Assembly: GCA_949130495.1 (NCBI GenBank)
Contig: OX422219.1
Location: 267,453,111-267,517,110 of the forward strand
Direction of reading: 5' to 3'
Length of the DNA: 64,000 bases
Origin: Sambucus nigra
Lineage: Eukaryota > Streptophyta > Magnoliopsida > Dipsacales > Adoxaceae
The translations under genes and the position numbers were made by a program. Positions 57,222 through 64,000 of this stretch are shown here, piece by piece. Below the pieces are notes generated by a model. It made no database searches. It was not told where the DNA came from and saw only the letters and a program-made list of their open reading frames with translations. The first letter of the stretch is position 1; the number at the start of each line of letters is the position of its first letter.

Positions 57222-59460
57222 TGTGGAAATCCATTTCCTTTTGGGGGGGATCCTTCCTACCATCTAGGTGAAGGGGAGTGAAGGTCACGCACCCTTTCTC
57301 CTAGGATCCCTTCGACCGTCATTGATGTGTGGTGAATGTAAAGAGATGGAGTAGCCAACCCATTTTGCCCAAAATAGGCAAAAAAACATGTTGCCGCCTC
57401 GAGAGAGCGGCACCAAAGAAAAGCTGATGCTTACGAAACCAATAATTAAGAGGTTCGGGAGCTAAGTCACAAAACGGGAAGGTGTTAGGCACACATCCCT
57501 CCCTTTTGATAACTCATGGGCTTGTGTTACTATTTTCCTTAATTTCTCCGTGATGTGTGTGTGCTTGTATATATAGGTGGAGATTATAATAGCCCAACTC
57601 ATATTATGGAAAAGATAGAGTGAGGTCATCTAAAAGAATGTTCCCAAAGTAATAATTAGAAAGTAGGATGTATGCGCTTATCAAGATATTAATCATTATT
57701 ATGGTACGATAATATTGGTTAGATAAAGCGCGAATATGAATCAAAATTATGACATATATGAGTAATATATTAAAAAAATCAAAAGGATAAAAGGGTGAAA
57801 ATGGGAAATTGGAAAATTGGACTCAAGTCTCGGGTTTTAGCACGAAATGCCAACGTAGCCTGTAAAGTCATCAAAGCCCACGTAGTTCGCATGAGGTATA
57901 AGGTTGGGGTTTATCCAATATATCCAAACATGAGTTTATTACACGTGTGTGTGTAAGAAAATTATTTTAGTTTTGAGAAAATGGGATGAAGAATAATGTT
58001 GGAATCTATAGGTGTAACCCTCTTTTCCTTTATTTTTTTAATAGAAAATACAGTATGTGCAATATAACTAATAAAGGATGGGATGTTAATGTGTATGAAC
58101 TAAAGTAAATGCTAGATTAAGAATTTATGTAACTAATGCGAAAATAAAGAAATTTAAAGAGATAGGAGAATATTTGGACCTTCTTTGGAGAAATGAGGCT
58201 TGATCTTAATCCTTGACGAGCTCCCTTGAATGTTAAGATGAATGTTGTGTGAGAGAGAATGAGATTTTGCTAAATTGGGTATGAAAATAATGGGAATGAA
58301 ATATGGAAAGGAATTTCACATAAGGAAACTTTGCTGATTATTAGAGAATGTGGTGAGATCATCGATATTAAAGGACCTGAGGTGTTCCCTAAGAGTGAAC
58401 GCATGCCCTACTTTTATAAGGTGGGGGATTGCCTATCGGCATACCTCCAACCCTTCCAATCGGCAGGTGACCCTAAAAAAATGTCCAATCGGTAGGGAAA
58501 TGGACCTGCCAATCGGTAGTCTCATGCAGATTTTTTGGAAAAATGATCGTAAAATGCAATCTGTAAATCCAAATCGTGCTTGAGGCATACCATTAGAAAA
58601 GTAATTTAAAGAGCTTCAAGTGGCCTTTAGGCCATTCCCAAGTCATGGAGTTGACTTTGGGTCAAATGGGGATCGGAGGTGCCTGTTGGTCCTTTAGATA
58701 GGAAATTGTCATACGATCATGGATCATTCATCAAAACCATAATTCAAAATCACACACAAGGAAGACTGTTAGAATGGTTATGCAAGGTACTTAGATGTTC
58801 TAAAGAGTTTTTCTCAGTTTGGAGAGTTAACTTTGGTCGAATGAGCCCCAGAAGCATCCAGTGACCTTTCTAAGTAAAATGAATCATTCGTTCATATCGT
58901 AAGGATGATTTGCGCATGTGGGAGATCGTTGTAAAGGGTATTCATTGCAGTTCGAAGATTCATTAAGTCTCGTTCGAGTTGAAGAGTTGACCTTGGTCAA
59001 ACATAGGTTAGGAGTGCTTAGTTTTTGGGGGAAAATGTATCATTCATCTGAACGATTATGCCATTTCATTCATGGGGCGAACCATTGGAAAGGGGTTTTA
59101 GTTCCATTAGAGAATTCATTGAGCTTTTTCTCGGACGATGGAGTTTATTGGGGTTAAATTAGGGCCTGGGAGCGCTCGGGGGACTTCGGATCGATTTTTT
59201 GTAGTAAAATGGTCCGTTCATCCAAAACATTATGCTGATTCTTGCATGGGGAAAACAATTGTAAAGTGGATTAATAGACCTTTAAATATTCATTGAGATT
59301 TCACTCTGACGATAGAGTAGACCGGAGTCAAATGGGGCTCGAGAGCACCCTATGGCCTCTAGATCATTAATCGAACTATTACCTAGGTTTTTTGGTGAAA
59401 TGGGGAGGTTCTATGGTCCTAAGTAGAGACTTAGGGGGATCCTAGAATGTGGTGTCTACA
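57222..59460 (-). repeat. 5' LTR of the Tat element (2.24 kb)
   Basis: On the minus strand it starts TGTAGACACCACATTCTAGG (59460) and ends ATTTCCACA (57222), TG...CA, directly abutting the primer site. A TATA box CTTATAAAAG lies at 58420-58411 on the minus strand, preceded by a CCAATCGGCAGG/CCAATCGGTAGG word cluster at 58430-58525. The U3 part is made of tandem subrepeats (58649-59400). A diverged copy of most of it lies at 62100-64000. Confidence 0.82.
58649..59400 (-). repeat. About 165-bp tandem subrepeats in U3 of the Tat LTR
   Basis: Units begin AGTTGACTTTGGGTCAAATG (58649), AGTTAACTTTGGTC (58825), AGTTGACCTTGGTC (58985), AGTTTATTGGGGTT (59142) and AGTAGACCGGAGTC (59316). Spacings are 176, 160, 157 and 174. 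Each unit contains an ATTCATC.GAAC..TTATG block and an ATTCATTGAG block. Confidence 0.8.
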
Positions 59461-62078
59461 GTGGGTTTCTAGTGGGAGATGGTAGTGGTTTGCAGTTAAG
59501 TGGTTTTGGGTATTTTTTTCAAATGTTTTTTTAGTGTTTTATTTGAGTTGGATGGTAGATAAGAATTATTGTTATTATTTTTTTAAGTTTTACCTACATG
59601 GGTGCCAGATCATTACTCAACATAGATGACACATTACCACTCCATTAGTAATAGTTAATGGTTTTATGTGGCTAGCAACAAAATGAAAGTTCAATGTTAT
59701 ATATACCAAAAAAAAATTCGCTGACCAAAATGGAAAATCAATTAATGTTTGTTGCATATCTTCATTATTTACCTAATGATTAAGAAAAACACTCACAATT
59801 TCAACTCACCTTCCTAAGAATCTAATCCTAGGATAAAGAAAAAGATAGCGATATGTAATGCCCCATGGCCTTAGCCTATTGGGGCTTAGATGTTAAGCCA
59901 CTTATCCTCGGCATTACAGTATTTGCTAGTAGGGAAAACTTCCTAAGTCATGGCCTACATGGAGTCCTCAACCTCATCATTAGAGTTGGTAATTAGTAAA
60001 TCATCACAGTTAATAATGCATATAAAGAAATCACTAAACACTAGATATTAATCGTAGAAGTTGTTAATACAAGCCTCATAACATACCTAGACTTCCTCCT
60101 CGTACAAATATTTATAATAAAACATAAAAGATGATCTAATACAACTTAAGAGTGAAATCTAAAATAAATATTCTTCTTAACATCCAAAGTTATAATCCTC
60201 CGCAACCATTGATATATTTCGTAGCTTCTATCCTTAGGAAACAAGGATTATGGAAGTGATAAGCTCAAAATAACTCAACAAGATTTACATCAATCTCGTT
60301 AACCGACCTGTCAATGTTAGTACTAGAAAATAAAAAGATGGAATAATAAGGCAATGGAAAATAACAATACAAATAATCAATATGGTGTAATATAAAAATC
60401 AAAAAGCAAGGAAAAGATTTTATGCTTTCTATACCCTCAAATTACCCCGATGACCTAAGGCTTAATTTCCCTTAATTCAATATCCTATAAATTTTCCTAT
60501 GGCTCAATCTCCCTTCGTTCACTTCAGCTTCCCCCATGACTCAGTCTCTCATGGTTCACTATCATCTTTATACATGCCTCAATCTTTCATGGTTCACCCT
60601 CATAATCCTTAACCTTTATTTTATGGCCTTGGGAATTTCATTCTCTATATTCTTATTCTAGGTGACCTAGTCATGCCATAGGCTACAGCCTCCCATCCTT
60701 CCCAATCCCAGTATTTTATATCCATGAACTACTGATAACTTCACAACCTTAGCTGAGATCTGCTAAGGTTCAAACCCCATAGTTAGACATAGGCCCAATC
60801 TCCATAGAGCTAACTATTTTGAGCTCAAGCACTAAGCGGGAGGCCCTCAATAGATAATGACACCTCAGACTGACAAAAGAGTTCCGCAACCACGGTCCTT
60901 GCATCGAATCCTATCTTAACTCACACATGAATAATATAATACTTCCCTAAAAGCCTGCGACCTCGAAGAAGGAGTTAGAACTCCAGATCAACAATCAATA
61001 ATGGTGTTTTAGAAATATAATGGTTTCAAACCCTAATTATCTCATAACTCAAATCCTCAAAGATCAAAGGTAAAATCCAAAATAAAACATCAAAAGATGA
61101 GTAAGAATATTCTCAAGAGCCACTATCCTCAATCTCAAAGTATTCAAATAAGAAACCTAATAGAAAACTACTAAATCGATGAATTAAGATGCATAATAAC
61201 AGTTCTAGGTCTCTAAAGCCCTAATCAATAGTAGAAATCCCTGGCCTCTAAAATCCTTGGTAATAGTAATTATCTGAGGCCTAGAATTCCCCGAAATCAC
61301 TAAGAATAGTAAATGACCATGACCTTAAGTACCAAAAACACATTGAATGGTAAAACTCCGCGGCCTAAACCTAGAATACAAGAAGGGGCTCATCTTAATC
61401 AATACAATACATGGAAACTTGTGTTTTAACAAGAAATAATAAGTTGAGGACATATCCATTACCTTAATGGATTTTTCTCTGATGAACAGTAACCCTCTGC
61501 CATATTTAAATGCTTCTCCGGTGAACAATTAACCCCTTTATCCTCTTTCCTTTCGATGAAAAGTAGATGTCCACTTCCTCCAAAGGAACAACATCTCCTT
61601 TTCTCTCAAAGTATCACTTTCTCTCTCTAAAGTTGGAAATTGGGTCAACATTTGGAAGTGTGTCATGTTTTTATATTTATAGGTTTTAATAAGGACCCTA
61701 GGGTTTCCTCTTTTGTACACTCTTTCTAAAATTATCCCTCTTGAAAAGGTTTTTATTACCCTCTAAACTTGCTTTTCAAGTTATGACCTAATCAGGCTAC
61801 ATCATTATCTCATGTGCTTAACACTCAAAGGTCCATGTTAACAGACCCCGTCAGCTTTCTACTTAGGTTGTGTCCATCATTTACATTTTGTGGCCTTTTG
61901 TCCAAGCTCGTGACCTTAACAACATAACTTTACTTGGGGTTGTGGATCCTTATGTTAATGCAACCTTATATAGATTTTAGAGTCATTATTACAGCCATCC
62001 CGAGTTCTCCCCTTACCAACGCTTCGGGGGAAAGAAGGAGGATAAAGTTCCACACCCCTCGCTACTCTAAGGCGTCGA
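59461..62078. other. Unassigned repeat DNA, possible solo LTR
   Basis: No coding region. TGTAATGCCCCATGG at 59854 looks like an LTR start. A close inverted pair, TGTAATGCC (59854-59862) and GGCATTACA (59910-59918), may instead be coincidental. Segments around 60420-60900 resemble the texture of Tekay-type LTRs, but no matching end or target duplication was found. Confidence 0.35.
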
Positions 62079-62097
62079 GGGGGGGGGGGGGGGGGGG
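62079..62097 (+). repeat. Run of 19 G
   Basis: An uninterrupted G tract at the left margin of the second Tat LTR copy. It could form a G-quadruplex, and its length may be affected by assembly error. Confidence 0.9.
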
Positions 62098-64000
62098 ACT
62101 TCGGTCGTCGTCAGTTTTTGGCTGATGTAAAGAGATAGAGTCATCGACCTATTTTTCTCAAAATGTCATCGTCTCATGAGAGCGGCATCAACGATAAACT
62201 GATGCTTGTAAAACCAATAGTTCAAAGGTTCATGGATGAGTATGAAATGGAAAGGTGTTAAGCACACATCGTACCCTTTCGGTCTCTCATGGGATTATGC
62301 CACTATTTTCATTAATTTCTTAGGGAAATGTGTGTGCGTGTATATATAAGTGGAGATTGGATTTTCTTGACTCTCATCATGGAAAAGATAGATTGGAGTT
62401 ATCCATAGGAATGTTTCCAAAATAATAATTAAAAAATATAATGTATGCGCTTATCGATATATTGATCTTTATGGTGAGATGATAATATGTGTTAGATATG
62501 ATTCTAGTATGAATCAGAAGTATGATATATAAAAAATGGTAAAAGGATGAAAATATGAAAATAGGACTCGAGTCTCTGGTTTTAGGCTGAGACACCAATG
62601 TAGCCTATAAAGTATCAAAGTCCACGTAGTTCGCATGTGGCACAAGGGTGGAGTTTTTCCCACAAATTCAAACGAGAGTTTATTATATGTCTGTGTGTAG
62701 AAAATATATTTTTAGTTTTGAGAAAATGTGATAAAGAATCTGGTGAAATTTTATAGATGTAACCCTATTTTTCTTGTTTTGGATTTTTTTTTATAGAAAA
62801 TATGTTATGGGCAATATAACTAATAACGGATCGAAGATTAATATGTGTATGATCTAAAGTAAAAGATAAATTAAGAATTTATATAACTAATGCAAAAATA
62901 AAGATATTTTAAAGAGAGAGAATAATGTTTGGACCATCTTTGGATACTTGGAGATTGATCTTAATTGATGATGAGCTTCTTTCGAGTGAATGAAGAATGT
63001 AGGTTTTTTTTTTAAATGAGTGTGAAAGGTGGATAAAGGTGGAGACAGGTTTAAAACAAGGAGACCTCACTAACTTAAGAAGAATGTTGATGAGATAATT
63101 GAAGATGATGTTTATGAGGTTCCTTAGAAGGTGATAGCATGATCTCCTTATATAAGGTAGGGGGAAACCCAATCGACATTGTCATCATCCTACCTGTCGA
63201 CAGGTGACCCTAGACACACTACCGATAGGCAAGGAAATGGACCTGCCAATTGGTATTCTCATTAATTTTTTTTTGGAAAATGGTCATAAAACACTATCCG
63301 TAAGTTCAAATTGGTCATGGGGAATAATTTTAAAAATGTAATTAAGATACCATTGAGAATCCGTTATTGCTCCCAAGTTCGGGTGTTTACTTTAGGTCAA
63401 ACGAGACTCGGAAGTACCTAACGGGCCTTTGGACAAAAGATTGTCGGACGATGATGGATATTTCATCCGAATTTTATTTCCAAATAGTGCACGAGGAGGG
63501 CCATTGGAAAGGTTTTGCGAGGTACTTTGATGTTCTAAAGAGCTTCGCTCGGTTTGGAGAGTTGACATTGGTCAAACAGGGCTTGGAAACACCCCATGAC
63601 CTTTCAAAATAAAATGGATTATTCATTGGTACTGTAAGGATAATTTAGGCACGAGGCAGACCATTGAAAAGGTTATTATGTGCCATTTGAAGATTCATTT
63701 AGTATCGTCCGGGCTAAAGAGTTGACATTGGTCAAACGGAGTGCGAGAGCGCCCGGTGGGCTCCAGTTCATTTTTCGAGGGAAAATGGTTCATTCATTCG
63801 AACTATTATGCCTTTTTGCGCATGGGGTAGACAGTTGAAAAGGGGATTTAGTGACCTTTGAAGATTCAAAGAGCTTTCACTCTGACGATGAAGTAGATTT
63901 GGGTCAAATCGGAGCTCGGGAATGCCTGGTGGCCTGTAAATCGATTTTTGATAGTAAAATAGTCCAATCGTCTGAACTGTTATGCCATTTCACACATGGG
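62098..64000 (-). repeat. Second, diverged Tat LTR copy, cut by the window end
   Basis: Collinear with about 57330-59400: shared GTAAAGAGATGGAG-type start (62127), GAGAGCGGCA (62181), AGGTGTTA.GCACACATC (62252), TATA box CCTTATATAAGG (63147-63158) and word cluster (63170-63255). U3 subrepeats also recur, at 63387, 63561, 63720 and 63886. The LTR terminus and primer site on the left are missing or unrecognisable near 62040-62097. It belongs to another member of the same family. Confidence 0.78.

Larger units (their letters stand above)
36590..59460 (-). mobile_element. Large Tat-lineage Ty3/gypsy element, nested and decayed
   Basis: Minus-strand order from the right: 5' LTR 59460-57222, tRNA-Arg-like primer site 57220-57201, gag 55.7-54.2 kb, protease 53.05-52.75 kb, RT 51.35-50.88 kb continued at 40.29-39.8 kb, RNase H 39.8-39.4 kb, integrase 38.98-38.02 and 36.83-36.59 kb. 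Beyond it lies the antisense DUF7745-like gene (plus strand, to 23.46 kb). No intact 3' LTR was found; a fragment may remain at 23.3 kb. It was later interrupted by a Tekay element in RT, an unidentified insert in integrase, and another Tekay element in the antisense gene. Reading continues across each insertion point, which fixes the order of events. Confidence 0.82.

Noticed and set aside
57222..64000. Pairing 57222-59460 with 62098-64000 as the two LTRs of one short element
   Set aside because: The primer site lies left of 57222, so that LTR is the 5' LTR of the element to its left; only 2.6 kb of non-coding DNA separates the copies.

Overview
The window looks like plant (angiosperm) nuclear DNA from a repeat-rich, probably heterochromatic region. 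It is AT-rich, every recognisable protein belongs to a plant transposable-element lineage, the primer sites match the usual plant tRNA primers, and insertions are nested inside one another. I see no single-copy host gene, rRNA, tRNA or CRISPR array. The species cannot be told from the sequence.

Layout. (1) 1-5237: a minus-strand L1-type LINE with an intact ORF1 and a broken ORF2; its 3' end lies left of the window. It sits inside the 3' LTR of (2), a minus-strand non-autonomous Ty3/gypsy element (5238-11008) with a tRNA-Asp-type primer site, a 2.0-kb 5' LTR and one acidic ORF of unknown function. (3) 12.6-17.3 kb: a plus-strand decayed gene for a putative gypsy-type transposon protein, facing a minus-strand Tat-lineage integrase tail. 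(4) 17.4-20.66 kb: a minisatellite of about 49 bp units, split by a 2.4-kb solo LTR with target duplication ATCAA. (5) 20.7-23.0 kb: a plus-strand, intron-containing plant-mobile-domain (PMD) pseudogene. (6) 23.46-59.46 kb: a large minus-strand Tat-lineage element (5' LTR 57222-59460, tRNA-Arg-like primer site, gag, protease, RT, RNase H, integrase) with a DUF7745-like gene in antisense beyond the integrase. It has been split by two Tekay/Del-type chromovirus insertions (23670-34872 in the antisense gene; 40292-50876 in the RT) and by an unidentified insert of about 1.2 kb (36.8-38.0 kb). (7) 59.5-64.0 kb: unassigned repeat DNA, then a second diverged copy of the Tat LTR running off the window.

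The most unusual object is the first Tekay element (23670-34872). Its 5' LTR is replaced by a 3.8-kb head-to-head palindrome of LTR sequence, so both outer ends of the integrated element are the U5 terminus of the LTR. The whole is nevertheless flanked by a perfect 5-bp target duplication (CACAA). This implies that the inverted structure existed before integration and that integrase used two U5 ends. If transcribed, it would form a hairpin RNA with arms of about 1.75 kb matching its own family.

Two further themes recur. Plus-strand genes of three different domain types (gypsy-type transposon protein, PMD, DUF7745) occur in the window, and two of them face Tat-lineage integrase tails, the antisense-ORF layout of that lineage. 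In addition, unrelated LTR families each carry a cluster of short CG-centred near-palindromes with a family-specific word.
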